Origin: Rhizonema sp. PD37
GTDB lineage: Bacteria > Cyanobacteriota > Cyanobacteriia > Cyanobacteriales > Nostocaceae
Length of the DNA: 53,595 bases
Assembly: GCA_029379215.1 (NCBI GenBank)
Contig: JAQYWO010000022.1
Span: 1-53,595, forward strand
Direction: 5' to 3'
How positions within the stretch are numbered: position 1 is the first letter of the stretch; each line of letters begins with the position of its first letter. The notes under the pieces are model-generated. The model was given only the letters and a program-made list of their open reading frames with translations. It searched no databases and was not told the origin of the DNA. This document shows, piece by piece, positions 1-8,437 of the stretch. Position numbers and translations under genes: made by a program.

Positions 1-126
1 CAATTCTCCACGACTACCCTAAATTCCGAAAGATTTTAAATATAAAAGTATTATTTTATACATAAATTTGAGGTGAGCAGAGAACCTCACTTAATTGTCA
101 TGACCAATATTCATTCATGTTGTAAG

Positions 127-183
127 GTAGGTAATGCCGCATTAAATAGGCGTGTCAACCCATTGCTGTGAGGCATTACCCAC
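127..183. repeat. inverted repeat upstream of the CobW gene
   Basis: Arms GTAGGTAATGCC (127-138) and GGCATTACCCAC (172-183) pair with one mismatch around a 33-base loop. A similar structure with GGGCAATGCTC arms occurs at 8167-8221, so this is probably a small dispersed palindromic element and not specific to this gene. Confidence 0.45.
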
Positions 184-208
184 TCTATTGTCTCCAAAAC
201 GGTGATTA

Positions 209-223
209 AGATAATGATTATCG
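209..223. promoter_or_regulatory. Fur/Zur-type operator
   Basis: Positions 210-222 read GATAATGATTATC, a perfect 6-1-6 palindrome that matches the core of the cyanobacterial Fur/Zur box (TGATAATNATTATCA type). It ends 31 bases before the CobW-family start and sits just upstream of a TATACT -10-like hexamer (231-236), where a bound repressor would block transcription. Zur is preferred over Fur because COG0523 GTPases are classical zinc-starvation genes; this assignment is inference. Confidence 0.7.
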
Positions 224-253
224 TTAATGTTATACTAAAAGGCAGAATACGAA

Positions 254-1225
254 ATGATAGCTGAAGTGATGAACAATTCCGTTCCTGTGACTGTATTGAC
301 TGGTTATTTAGGCGCGGGTAAAACGACATTATTAAACCGCATCCTGACCCACGAACATGGGAAGAAAGTGGCTGTGATTGTTAACGAGTTTGGAGAAGTT
401 GGTATTGATAATCAACTCGTTATTGATACTGATGAAGAAATATTTGAAATGAACAACGGCTGTATCTGTTGTACAGTCCGTGGAGATTTGATTCGGATCA
501 TCGGCAATTTGATGAAACGCCGTAATAAGTTTGACCATTTAGTGATCGAAACTACCGGACTCGCCGATCCTGCTCCTGTGATTCAGACATTCTTTGTTGA
601 TGAAGATATGCGGGAACAGTTAAAGTTAGATGCAGTGGTAACTGTGGTCGATGCCAAACATATTTGGCAGCACTGGGATGCGGATGAAGCCCAAGAACAG
701 ATAGCCTTTGCTGATGTGATTTTACTCAACAAAACTGATTTAGTCGCACCAGAACAACTTGAGGAATTAGAACAGCGGATTCGCGGGATGAATGCTATGG
801 CTAAAATCTACCGGACTCGCAATACAGATGTATCAATGGATGCTTTATTGGGGGTGCAAGCCTTTGATCTTGATCGCGCTTTGGAAATCGACCCCAATTT
901 CCTCGGTGAAGATGCTCACGAACATGATGAAAGCGTGTATTCTGTAGCTTTAGTAGAACAAGGTACACTTGATGGTCAAAAATTGAATAATTGGATATCC
1001 GAGTTACTGCGTACTCAAGGACCAGATATCTTCCGCATGAAAGGTATATTGAATATTGCGGGTGAAGATAACCGCTTTGTGTTCCAAGGGGTGCATATGC
1101 TGTTTGAAGGACAACCTGAACGTCCTTGGAAACCAGGAGAAACCCGTAAAAACGAACTTGTATTCATCGGTCGCAACCTTGATCAAGCGAAACTTAGAAA
1201 AGATTTTTTGGCTTGTATGGTGTAA
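254..1225 (+). CDS. CobW/COG0523-family GTP-binding metallochaperone
   Basis: A G3E-family P-loop GTPase of 323 residues, a normal length for the family. The Walker A loop GYLGAGKTTLLN lies near residues 17-28. The metal-binding CICC motif is at residues 70-73 and the guanine-specificity motif NKTD at 159-162. A short acidic His stretch (EDAHEHDE, around residue 220) separates the GTPase from the CobW C-terminal domain. These proteins deliver or insert metal ions (zinc, cobalt and others). The Zur-like box in front points to a zinc-starvation role. An alternative start lies five codons in (269). The WD40 gene 103 bases downstream is in the same orientation and may be co-transcribed. The substrate protein cannot be told from the sequence. 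Confidence 0.9.
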   Translation: MIAEVMNNSVPVTVLTGYLGAGKTTLLNRILTHEHGKKVAVIVNEFGEVGIDNQLVIDTDEEIFEMNNGCICCTVRGDLIRIIGNLMKRRNKFDHLVIETTGLADPAPVIQTFFVDEDMREQLKLDAVVTVVDAKHIWQHWDADEAQEQIAFADVILLNKTDLVAPEQLEELEQRIRGMNAMAKIYRTRNTDVSMDALLGVQAFDLDRALEIDPNFLGEDAHEHDESVYSVALVEQGTLDGQKLNNWISELLRTQGPDIFRMKGILNIAGEDNRFVFQGVHMLFEGQPERPWKPGETRKNELVFIGRNLDQAKLRKDFLACMV

Positions 1226-1328
1226 AGGTAAATAGAGAGTGGGAATAGAATAACTGACAATTCATTTTTAACTTTCAATTCCAACTCCTAACAACTAACA
1301 ACCAACGATTAACTCAGCCCTTGAGCGT

Positions 1329-2393
1329 ATGAATTCCTCCACTCTCGACTCTAAAGAATTTGAACAATACTATTCAGGAACGCTTTCGGATTATGTGACT
1401 GCGATCGCCTGGTGCCCAAGAAACACAACTTTAGCTGCCACTTCTGCGGCTGGGGAGGTTGTACTCTGGCAAGATGGCAGCTTAGTAACATTGTATACTG
1501 GTAACGATGAGTCAGTAAACTGTGTGGCGTTTTCCCAAGATGGGCAATTTTTAGCTGTTGGGGGACAAGATGGACGAGTGAAAATTTGGCGAGAAGGGGA
1601 ATTAATTGCGACTTTGGAGAATTCCCCGGCTTGGGTTGACAAGCTTGCTTGGAGCTACACGAGTAACCTGTTAGCTTTTAGTTTGGGGCGTTATGTTCAA
1701 ATATGGAACGCCGAAACCTGTGAGATTGTCGTCACACTAAATTTTGATTCCTCCTCAGTATTGAGTATTGATTGGCGAAGTGATGGAAAATACCTCGCCA
1801 TTAGTGGTTATCAAGGGGCTAAGGTCTGGAATTGTCAAAACTGGAATGACGATCCATATACTCTGCACATACCTTCTGCCAGCTTGGCGATCGCTTGGTC
1901 GCCGGATGGAAATTTTCTGGCTTCCGGTAATATGGATCAAACGATTACTGTTGTGGAAGCGCAACAATTAACCTCTGGTGGCGATATCGAACCTTGGATA
2001 ATGGGAGGCTTTCCTGGCAAGATTCGCCAACTTGCATGGTCAGAAACGACAAACCAAAAAGGTGCACCGCTTCTGGCAACCAGCAGTGTAGATGGGATTG
2101 TGGTGTGGGAACGAGGTGATGATTCTGTCGGTTGGGAAGCAAGTGTCTTAACGAATCATGTCGATGTAATTCGTGCGATCGCCTTTGCACCCAAAAGTTC
2201 TCTTCTTGCTTCCGTTGCAGCTGATGGCTGGCTTTGCTTGTGGAAAGAAGCCAAAGAAGTCTCCGACATTCTTACAGGTGTCTCATCTGGGTTTTCTTGC
2301 CTAGCTTGGCACCCACAAGGTGAACTCCTTGCTACAGGCGGTGAAGAAGGCGAATTAATCGTGTGGTATAAAGTCGAAACAATTAAAAATTAA
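1329..2393 (+). CDS. WD40 repeat protein
   Basis: A 354-residue protein made almost wholly of WD40 repeats, enough for one seven-bladed propeller. Recurrent units read like LAWSxxSxLLAxSxxDGxVxxW, for example the DGRVKIW, DGWLCLW and GELIVW strand ends. There is no signal peptide and no extra catalytic domain, so it is probably a cytosolic protein-interaction scaffold. It follows the CobW-family gene on the same strand; the 103-base gap holds AT-rich repeat-like sequence (CTAACAACTAACAACC). It may therefore share the Fur/Zur-type control, possibly as a partner of the GTPase, but that link is inference. No strong Shine-Dalgarno sequence is seen. Confidence 0.85.
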   Translation: MNSSTLDSKEFEQYYSGTLSDYVTAIAWCPRNTTLAATSAAGEVVLWQDGSLVTLYTGNDESVNCVAFSQDGQFLAVGGQDGRVKIWREGELIATLENSPAWVDKLAWSYTSNLLAFSLGRYVQIWNAETCEIVVTLNFDSSSVLSIDWRSDGKYLAISGYQGAKVWNCQNWNDDPYTLHIPSASLAIAWSPDGNFLASGNMDQTITVVEAQQLTSGGDIEPWIMGGFPGKIRQLAWSETTNQKGAPLLATSSVDGIVVWERGDDSVGWEASVLTNHVDVIRAIAFAPKSSLLASVAADGWLCLWKEAKEVSDILTGVSSGFSCLAWHPQGELLATGGEEGELIVWYKVETIKN

Positions 2394-2712
2394 AAATGCA
2401 TTCATTAAAGACTTTACTCATAAATCTGACTTTTCCCGCTAAGTCTAAGAACGCAAGTTGCTATAACTAGCAACTTGGGTTATTAATATGTTTGGTTGTT
2501 TAGCTGATTGAGCGCTCATACCTTAAACTGAAGGGGCTAAATCGGACTTCAATCGGGGCAGTAGTTAGTTGGGTATGATATACATTAGGTAACCTGCAAC
2601 AGTTCTATCACACCTGATTCACTTCTATCTATCGTCTAGCAATACTTGGAGAAAAGCTCCAAACTATACTGAGAATTGAAATCTGAAAGCCAATTTATGC
2701 AAGCATAGTACA
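2394..2712. other. intergenic, no gene seen
   Basis: About 320 bases between the WD40 gene and the ParA-like gene. No ORF, RNA gene or clear hairpin stands out. It presumably carries the promoter of the ParA-HEPN pair, but I could not fix it. Confidence 0.4.
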
Positions 2713-3780
2713 ATGGTTCAAAAAATTGCCTTGTTTAATCATAAGGGCGGAGTTAGCAAAACAACAACCACATTTAATTTAGGGTGGATGCTTGCCTCAA
2801 AAGGTAACAGGGTAATCCTTGTGGATGCTGACCCGCAATGTAATCTTACAGGAATGGCTCTGGGAGAAGCAACAGAAGATGATGAGGCAAGAATAGAAAA
2901 TATATATAATACAACGTCAAACATTAAGACGGGTTTAGCTCCCGCGTTTGAGTCTCAACCGAGGGCTATTGAGGCTGTAGACTGTATTTCAGTACAAGGT
3001 CAAGATGGGTTATTTTTATTGCCTGGTCATGTTGGATTTGCTGAATACGAAGTGACATTAGGTATTGCTCAAGAATTAAGTGGTTCAATTCAAGCCCTTA
3101 AAAACTTACCAGGTTCCATCACTGATTTACTTGAAAAAACAGCTACTAAATTTAATGCCAACTATATTTTGATTGATATGAGTCCAAGTTTAGGCTCGAT
3201 CAATCAGAATTTATTAATGACGAGCGACTTTTTTCTTATTCCAACGACTGCTGATTTCTTCTCGGTAATGGCAATAGACTCTTTAGCTAAAGTTTTACCA
3301 AGATGGTGCGCTTGGGCTAAAACAGCAAGTTCTCTCCCGATTCTGAAAGATGCTGCCTACCCATTTCCTAACGTTACGTTGCGTTTTTTAGGAACTATTG
3401 TTCAAAACTATAGAATTATACGTGGAAAAGAGACTGCTGCCTTTCAAACATGGATTGAGGAAGTTGAGCGAGCTGTTTCTAACAAGTTAGTCCCTATTTT
3501 AGAGCAGAATAAGATGATGCTACCTGCAACAGTATATACTGAGCAGGGAATTAACGGTAACTTCTCTCTTACGAAAATCTCAAATTTTAATAGTCTAATT
3601 GCCCTGTCTCAGGAACATCGAACCCCAGTTTATGACCTCACACCTGAGCAATTGAAGCAAACAGGAGTAGTATTACAGAAAAACCAAAAGAAACAAGAAG
3701 AATTTAGGAAAACTTTTTCAGACTTAGCTGACAAGATTATTGCATTAACTTCTACCTCTACCTATGCAGTCAGCGCTTGA
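2713..3780 (+). CDS. ParA-family ATPase paired with a HEPN gene
   Basis: A 355-residue ParA/MinD-type ATPase. The deviant Walker A motif is KGGVSKTTTT at residues 11-20, with Ser where most ParA proteins have Gly (KGGVGKTT). It is followed by VDADPQCNLTG and a later IDMSPSLGSINQNLL Walker B-like segment. The protein is longer than plasmid ParA (about 250-300), with extra helical sequence after the core. No ParB or centromere-like iteron is visible. Instead its last 17 bases overlap the start of a HEPN-domain gene, suggesting translational coupling and a joint function such as a toxin-antitoxin or defence module. That function is inference; the ATPase fold is clear. Confidence 0.85.
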   Translation: MVQKIALFNHKGGVSKTTTTFNLGWMLASKGNRVILVDADPQCNLTGMALGEATEDDEARIENIYNTTSNIKTGLAPAFESQPRAIEAVDCISVQGQDGLFLLPGHVGFAEYEVTLGIAQELSGSIQALKNLPGSITDLLEKTATKFNANYILIDMSPSLGSINQNLLMTSDFFLIPTTADFFSVMAIDSLAKVLPRWCAWAKTASSLPILKDAAYPFPNVTLRFLGTIVQNYRIIRGKETAAFQTWIEEVERAVSNKLVPILEQNKMMLPATVYTEQGINGNFSLTKISNFNSLIALSQEHRTPVYDLTPEQLKQTGVVLQKNQKKQEEFRKTFSDLADKIIALTSTSTYAVSA

Positions 3781-4285
3781 CCAATTTCGTATTAGCATTG
3801 GTCGCGTTCGAGACCTCATTGCTCTTCACAACTCTGTAAAAGCTCAAGCTACCAGTACCTTGGATATGTCGGATATTTTAAGGGCATCTTTGGTTCTAGT
3901 TGTGAGTGCTTTAGACTATTACATTCACGAAGTTGTTACACTGGGGATGATAGAAATTCATTGCCATCAACGTCTTGAACCAAGCCCTCCAGCCAATACC
4001 AGTCAATCAGCCTTTTCCCGTTTTCAAGTCTCGTTAAGTGCTGCCCGTCAAGAGCGGATAATGGCGATAGATATTGCATCTTGGTTGGAAAATGAGATTC
4101 AACGAAGTTACGGCTCCACATTTATACAGCAGTCTCATACAATCTCATCTTTAATTCCAGTAATATCAAGTAGTATTGCAAATAAGCTTAATAATAATGT
4201 TTCATGGCTAGAAAATGAAATCAGAGAAACTCTTAGTTATAAAAGCTTTCAACAACCAGATAAGATACAGCAGATTCGGAGTTTA
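3764..4285 (+). pseudogene. RiboL-PSP-type HEPN protein, 5' part (split by IS630)
   Basis: This is the first 174 codons of a HEPN-domain gene that overlaps the ParA gene by 17 bases. The N-terminus contains DILRASLVLVVSALDYYIHEVV, typical of the RiboL-PSP HEPN family, whose members are proposed RNases. Reading stops at 4286-4288 because the first bases of the inserted element supply TGA. Removing the 980-bp element and one TA copy joins ...RSL in frame to HLESAVAD... at 5268 and restores a 262-residue protein. The gene is therefore recently broken, with both halves otherwise intact. A shortened product could still be made, but it would lack the C-terminal R-x4-H motif. Confidence 0.8.
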
Positions 4286-4939
4286 TGAGGTACAGTAGCA
4301 GCAATTTGTAAACCAATTTTTGAGATGTCCAGGATTAATTAATTCAAGTGCTATTTTTATTAAAACATCGACTCCAGATGCATTCAAAGGAGAAAATTGT
4401 TTCAAGAAAGCTTTTAATTGTGACCACCAATGTTCAATGGGATTAAATTCAGGAGAATAGGGAGACAGATAGAGAACACTTGCACCAACCGATTCAATTA
4501 AGGGTTTAATTTCTTTGACTTGATGTGCAGGGAGATTATCCATTACAACTACTGCACCAGTCCATAATTGTGGAAGCAAAAAATGTTCGATAAATACTTT
4601 ATATGCATTTCCATCCATTGAGCCGTTTAAAGTCATGACAGCCAAAACTTTCTTGAAGCTGATTCCCCCGATTACACTTACTTTTGCCCCACGGTAATAT
4701 GGTTTAAAGTCATACGCCCTACTACCGCGCTCGCTTCTGGCATGAGTTCGGGTCAAACCAAGTAAAACACCCATTTCATCAATAAAAACAAGGTTTTCTG
4801 GGTCTATTTGTTTTACTTTCTCCCAATACTCTATTCTCAGCCTTTGGACTCTTTCTGTTTTGGCTTGGCTACTACGTAAAGTCTTTTTTTTCGTGTTAGT
4901 TTTTGTTTTTGTAATGCACAGCACATTACACTTACACAT
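4283..4939 (-). CDS. IS630 transposase, DDE catalytic part (ORF B)
   Basis: This frame holds the catalytic core: FIDEMG (first Asp), VVVMDNLPAHQ (second Asp) and SPEFNPIEHWWSQLK (the acidic third residue in an IS630-typical context). The true product is probably a fusion with ORF A made by -1 slippage on the A8 run at 4884-4891, giving about 315 residues, the usual IS630 size. The ATG-initiated reading at 4939 is likely not used by itself. The stop codon TAA is not inside the element: it is formed by the duplicated target TA plus the next host base. Confidence 0.85.
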   Translation of the reverse strand: MCKCNVLCITKTKTNTKKKTLRSSQAKTERVQRLRIEYWEKVKQIDPENLVFIDEMGVLLGLTRTHARSERGSRAYDFKPYYRGAKVSVIGGISFKKVLAVMTLNGSMDGNAYKVFIEHFLLPQLWTGAVVVMDNLPAHQVKEIKPLIESVGASVLYLSPYSPEFNPIEHWWSQLKAFLKQFSPLNASGVDVLIKIALELINPGHLKNWFTNCCYCTS

Positions 4940-5229
4940 ACCCAGACGTTATATTTTTCTCCAAAATACTCGCAGCATTCTGATAAAGTTGCGTCTGCAT
5001 GGCTTTTAACCATTTCGGCTAATTCGCTACCGTACTCATCCAATTTACCCTTGATTGTCCCACCTTGCTTTTTAGGTTCTAGATGACCTTGGGTTCTCTT
5101 TAGTTGGAGAAGCTTTTGCACATAGCTTTTCGCTACACCAAATTGAACGGCTACTTTTCTGACCGAAGTGTCACCTCTTTCATACGCATTTACTATTTTT
5201 TCTCGCAAATCGATTGAGTACGGTTTCAT
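4837..5229 (-). CDS. IS630 transposase, DNA-binding part (ORF A)
   Basis: The frame opens 36 bases inside the right end of the element. It contains a helix-turn-helix region (DTSVRKVAVQFGVAKSYVQK, around residues 19-38) and a second linker/HTH region, as in other IS630 transposases. Family-like sequence continues to ...LTRKK and then runs into non-homologous residues. The match resumes in ORF B with KKKTLRSS, which marks the crossover point at the A8 run. Read alone it gives a 130-residue DNA-binding protein that could act as a transposition inhibitor. Confidence 0.85.
   Translation of the reverse strand: MKPYSIDLREKIVNAYERGDTSVRKVAVQFGVAKSYVQKLLQLKRTQGHLEPKKQGGTIKGKLDEYGSELAEMVKSHADATLSECCEYFGEKYNVWVCVSVMCCALQKQKLTRKKRLYVVAKPKQKESKG
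4884..4891 (-). promoter_or_regulatory. putative -1 frameshift (slippery A8) site in the transposase
   Basis: On the minus strand the sequence reads CGAAAAAAAAGAC. ORF A reads cga-aaa-aaa-aga and ORF B reads acg-aaa-aaa-aag, one base back. Slippage of ribosome or polymerase on the eight A residues would join the two frames exactly where family similarity switches frame. A simple inactivating indel in the homopolymer is the alternative. Confidence 0.6.
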
Positions 5230-5267
5230 TGTAGTTCTTGATGCACTAATACTTAGTGTACCTCATA

Positions 5268-5534
5268 CACCTCGAAAGTGCTGTAGCTGACGCAATTAGG
5301 CTTATATCAGATAATAGATTATGGGAAGAGGTTGCTGTTAAAATAGGTAAGCCAACAAAAAATATCAAACAACAACTGAGTTTAATTGTTGATCGAAGAA
5401 ATAAAATTGCTCATGAGGCTGATATAGATCCTACTTTTAATATAGGAAATCGCTGGAATATCGATGAATTATTGGTTAATGATGCAGTAGACTTTATTGA
5501 GCAAGTTGTTGAAAGTATTCATCAAATGTTATAG
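5268..5534 (+). pseudogene. RiboL-PSP-type HEPN protein, 3' part
   Basis: This is the remaining 88 codons of the interrupted HEPN gene, in frame with the 5' part once the element and one TA are removed. It holds the signature HEPN motif R-x4-H as RRNKIAHEAD, the presumed RNase active site. Stranded downstream of the element, it has no start codon of its own before the motif except one created partly by element sequence. It ends at a normal stop 360 bases before the convergent hydrolase gene. Confidence 0.8.
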
Positions 5535-5783
5535 CTAAATTATTTACGTTACGAATTTTAATAAGCAACATCACAGTTAGCCTCAATAGTTATCAGGATT
5601 TCCAGAGAATAAATGCTCCCAAAAAATCAGAGAAATTAACTGGTAAAGTTATCGTCAAAGATAAAATTCTCATTATTTAACCCAAAACTTTTCAAAATAC
5701 GTTTTTAATTCAAAAAATGGTCTGGCACTTACCTACCAGAAAATAAAAACTCAGCCGTATGTGTGAACCCAAGAAAGGAAACA

Positions 5784-5807
5784 GCCGGATATAAGATTTT
5801 ATCCGGC
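5784..5807 (-). terminator. possible terminator of the alpha/beta hydrolase gene
   Basis: GCCGGATA and TATCCGGC pair as an 8-bp stem around an 8-base loop. On the minus strand it is followed by T-rich sequence (TGTTTCCTTTCTT). It lies 91 bases past the stop of the hydrolase gene. The rest of the 5535-5897 gap shows no gene. Confidence 0.45.
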
Positions 5808-5897
5808 AGACTTTGCGCGAAGTCTCATTCGTAGAGTACTTACCTTGAACTTTATTTTTAAGGAGTTCTCTCAACAAAAGAAGAGAGAAAATTATAA

Positions 5898-7589
5898 TTA
5901 ACGGTTTTTCATGAAGGATACTTTTTGTGGTTTAGTCGAGTTTAGTGTTTGTACTAAACTGAGGGGTAGTGGTTGCTTGCTAAGGGTGCTGACATATCCT
6001 GCACTAAGGTAGGGAAGGTAACTTGATTGCTGAGCAACGTATGTTTGAAAGAAGGCAACACTCAAAGCTTCAACATAGCGTTGTGCTAGGGCAGGATTTG
6101 GACCAATAACTTGTGGAGGAACTGGTATAGCACCTTGTGGCGTTTGTGGTGATTCTGCAATTGTCGAGAAGTGAGTACCGCCGGTAATTAATGCTAAATA
6201 TTTATTTTGAGTGGTTAACCAGGTAAAAGGTTGAATCTGTTCTGGTAAAGATGGAGCAACAGTATCGGCACTGCCAGAGACAATCATGACCGGGATTTTA
6301 ATTTGGCTGAGACTGGCTTGCCCCATAATACTGCTATCAAGTGGATTAATGGCGATCGCCGCCTTGATTCGCGGATCGGCTAAATTATATGTCTTCTGTG
6401 GTAACTTTTCAGCTAAGCACTGAAGAAGTAGCGAAAGATTGAATGAGTTCTCTGCTTTTGGGCAGTTTTTTTGGAGTTGCTTAAAGTTAATCGTTGCTCC
6501 TGCTAATGCTAAAGCCGTATAACCGCCAAATGATTGTCCGACTACGCCAACTTGCTGCATATTTAAGTGCCCTTTAAATTCTGCATCTGACTGGGATAGA
6601 CGATTAAGTTCATCCAGTAGATACTTGACATCTAACGGTCTGTCAACAAATTCTCTTGGGCTGGTAACTTGATCCGCTCTGCCTGATAATAATGCTTGTA
6701 ACTGTCGCGCATCGCTACCTGGATGTTCTGGAACCGCAACGACAAAGCCATAGGAAGCAAGTTGTTCAGCTAGATAAGCAAAACTTGTGCGATCCGAACC
6801 AAGTCCGTGGGAAATGACAATCACCGGACGAGAACCTGGGGCTTGCGGTAGGTAAATGTCAGCAGGAAACTTGCGCTTACGCGATATATCGATAAGAGCA
6901 ATGGTTCGCTTTGAAAAGCGTATTCCTCCTGGTTGGGACAAGCGTCTGCCCAACAAAACGTCAGTTAACTTAGGAGTCGTGGTTGTCTCTAGGCTGGACT
7001 GTTGATTAATAGCTGCAACTGCCTGTTGAGTTTGATTCACCAATTCCTTGAGATTATTCGCAATCTCTAAGCTACGACCTAAATCAATCGAAATCGCATC
7101 TGAGGGAAACTTGCGAAGCACATTTAATAAAGTGAAGCCTTTTGGGTCAGCTGCTGCTAAAATGAGTGATGCGCGAATCGCATAAAATCCACTCAAGCCA
7201 GATTCTTGCTGAATAACTTTCCCTAAACTTGATAATAATCTCTCGCCAATAGATGTATAAAGAAACTGCGAAACCTGTACAACATTCAGGGGGATAGGAG
7301 TTAACAAAACCTGTCTTAGCTGAGCGAGTTGGTTCTTGTTTGCTCGTTTAACATAGTCAGACAATTCACTATCCGCTTTGCCTGTCTTGGCATAAGTTTC
7401 TAAAGAGTCAATGGGGATAGATCTCTCTAAAATTCCATAGGAAAAGTCTAACCGCTTTGCACCCAGTACAGGACGGGCGAGTAAAATAGGGAGTACTAGC
7501 CCAATACTGAAAGACCGCAACGCTCTTTTTATCCTGATTGACTGCAATACAGAAAATCTAGCGGCAGATGAAACAGACGAGCAATTCAT
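5898..7589 (-). CDS. secreted alpha/beta hydrolase (DUF1400-type, dienelactone-hydrolase-like)
   Basis: A 563-residue cyanobacterial alpha/beta hydrolase. A basic start followed by a hydrophobic stretch (SIGLVLPILLARPVLGA, about residues 28-44) looks like a signal peptide. Residues 45-200 resemble the DUF1400 helical domain often found before this hydrolase type. The catalytic domain shows the nucleophile elbow GQSFGG with Ser353, a strand-end Asp442 (SGSADTVAP) and His473 (GGTHFS), a complete triad. The oxyanion region is near ISHGLGSDR. It probably acts on esters or lipids in the periplasm or outside. The gene stands alone; upstream is a long gap without clear regulation. Confidence 0.85.
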   Translation of the reverse strand: MNCSSVSSAARFSVLQSIRIKRALRSFSIGLVLPILLARPVLGAKRLDFSYGILERSIPIDSLETYAKTGKADSELSDYVKRANKNQLAQLRQVLLTPIPLNVVQVSQFLYTSIGERLLSSLGKVIQQESGLSGFYAIRASLILAAADPKGFTLLNVLRKFPSDAISIDLGRSLEIANNLKELVNQTQQAVAAINQQSSLETTTTPKLTDVLLGRRLSQPGGIRFSKRTIALIDISRKRKFPADIYLPQAPGSRPVIVISHGLGSDRTSFAYLAEQLASYGFVVAVPEHPGSDARQLQALLSGRADQVTSPREFVDRPLDVKYLLDELNRLSQSDAEFKGHLNMQQVGVVGQSFGGYTALALAGATINFKQLQKNCPKAENSFNLSLLLQCLAEKLPQKTYNLADPRIKAAIAINPLDSSIMGQASLSQIKIPVMIVSGSADTVAPSLPEQIQPFTWLTTQNKYLALITGGTHFSTIAESPQTPQGAIPVPPQVIGPNPALAQRYVEALSVAFFQTYVAQQSSYLPYLSAGYVSTLSKQPLPLSLVQTLNSTKPQKVSFMKNR

Positions 7590-8437
7590 GGATATCTCCC
7601 AGCACTTTTTTTAAACTTCAGTAAAAATACTGTTTTATCTCAAGCTAAGCTAATGACTTAATAAATTAAGTGGCTCTTAGCTGCGCTAAGCGCGCTCTTA
7701 GCAACTATGAACTTAATACAATACAGACACCCCTGTATAACAATTCTATCTGATTTCTTTTATATTCAGTACTGAAAACGCTAATTATGTCACATACATG
7801 AGTACGTGTATGCGGTCGTCACACTGTCATCCAGTTCTCAGTACAGCATAGCAATACATTCGCTTCTGGTTGTCTGTATGAGAGGAATTAATGAGAGTCC
7901 GCAAAAAAATAAGGCTCAAAGTGATATAAATTAAGCATTGCTCCTAAGCTTGGAAATTGAGTGTGACGCATCTCAAGGATTTTTCGCTGCTGTCTTCTAA
8001 TATACAAAGTTGTGACGAACTCAAAGCAATCGAGATGGCGATTCAGGTAACGGCAATCTGATACACGGACTCATATACTCTGCGCGGTGATGAACACAGC
8101 CTTTTTTAAACTGCATCCGCACACTAAGGCAAGAAACATCCTCTGAAAAATATTATATTTTGTAGAGTGGGCAATGCTCCCTAACTTACTTCTATATCTA
8201 GTACTTTTGAGCATTACCCATCTTCTTAAATCTCACTCTCTTATTTCAGTAGGTAGGTGGAAAGTTTACAACTATATAACGAAATGTAAAATCTCTGAAA
8301 TTGGCTCGTAGTTGCTAGGATCGCTATTAACAGCAACAAATCATTTTCGATTTATTTCTGCCCAACTGCTTAGACTTGCTATAGCATTTATAATGCTGAA
8401 ATATAATAGTGATAGCTCTCTATTTAAGAAATTAATT
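7590..8437. other. gene-poor gap with a small inverted repeat
   Basis: About 850 bases with no convincing gene. An inverted repeat at 8167-8221 (GGGCAATGCTC / GAGCATTACCC, one mismatch) resembles the one at 127-183. A 27-codon minus-strand ORF starting at 7971 is too short to support. Confidence 0.4.

Larger units (their letters stand above)
4286..5265 (-). mobile_element. IS630-family insertion sequence, 980 bp
   Basis: The ends are inverted: left TGAGGTACAGTA and, on the complement, right TGAGGTACACTA. Both sides are flanked by a TA dinucleotide (4284-4285 and 5266-5267), the target duplication expected of IS630/Tc1 elements. It encodes one transposase split over two overlapping minus-strand frames. 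It interrupts a HEPN gene precisely, so the boundary is well supported by reading-frame restoration. Flanking frames show no further damage, suggesting a recent insertion. Confidence 0.9.

Noticed and set aside
2713..3780. plasmid partition locus
   Set aside because: The ATPase is ParA-like, but there is no ParB gene, no iterons and no replication gene, and the surroundings look chromosomal.
7889..7971. 27-codon minus-strand ORF in the gap before the cupin gene
   Set aside because: Too short, with no ribosome site, terminator or motif.
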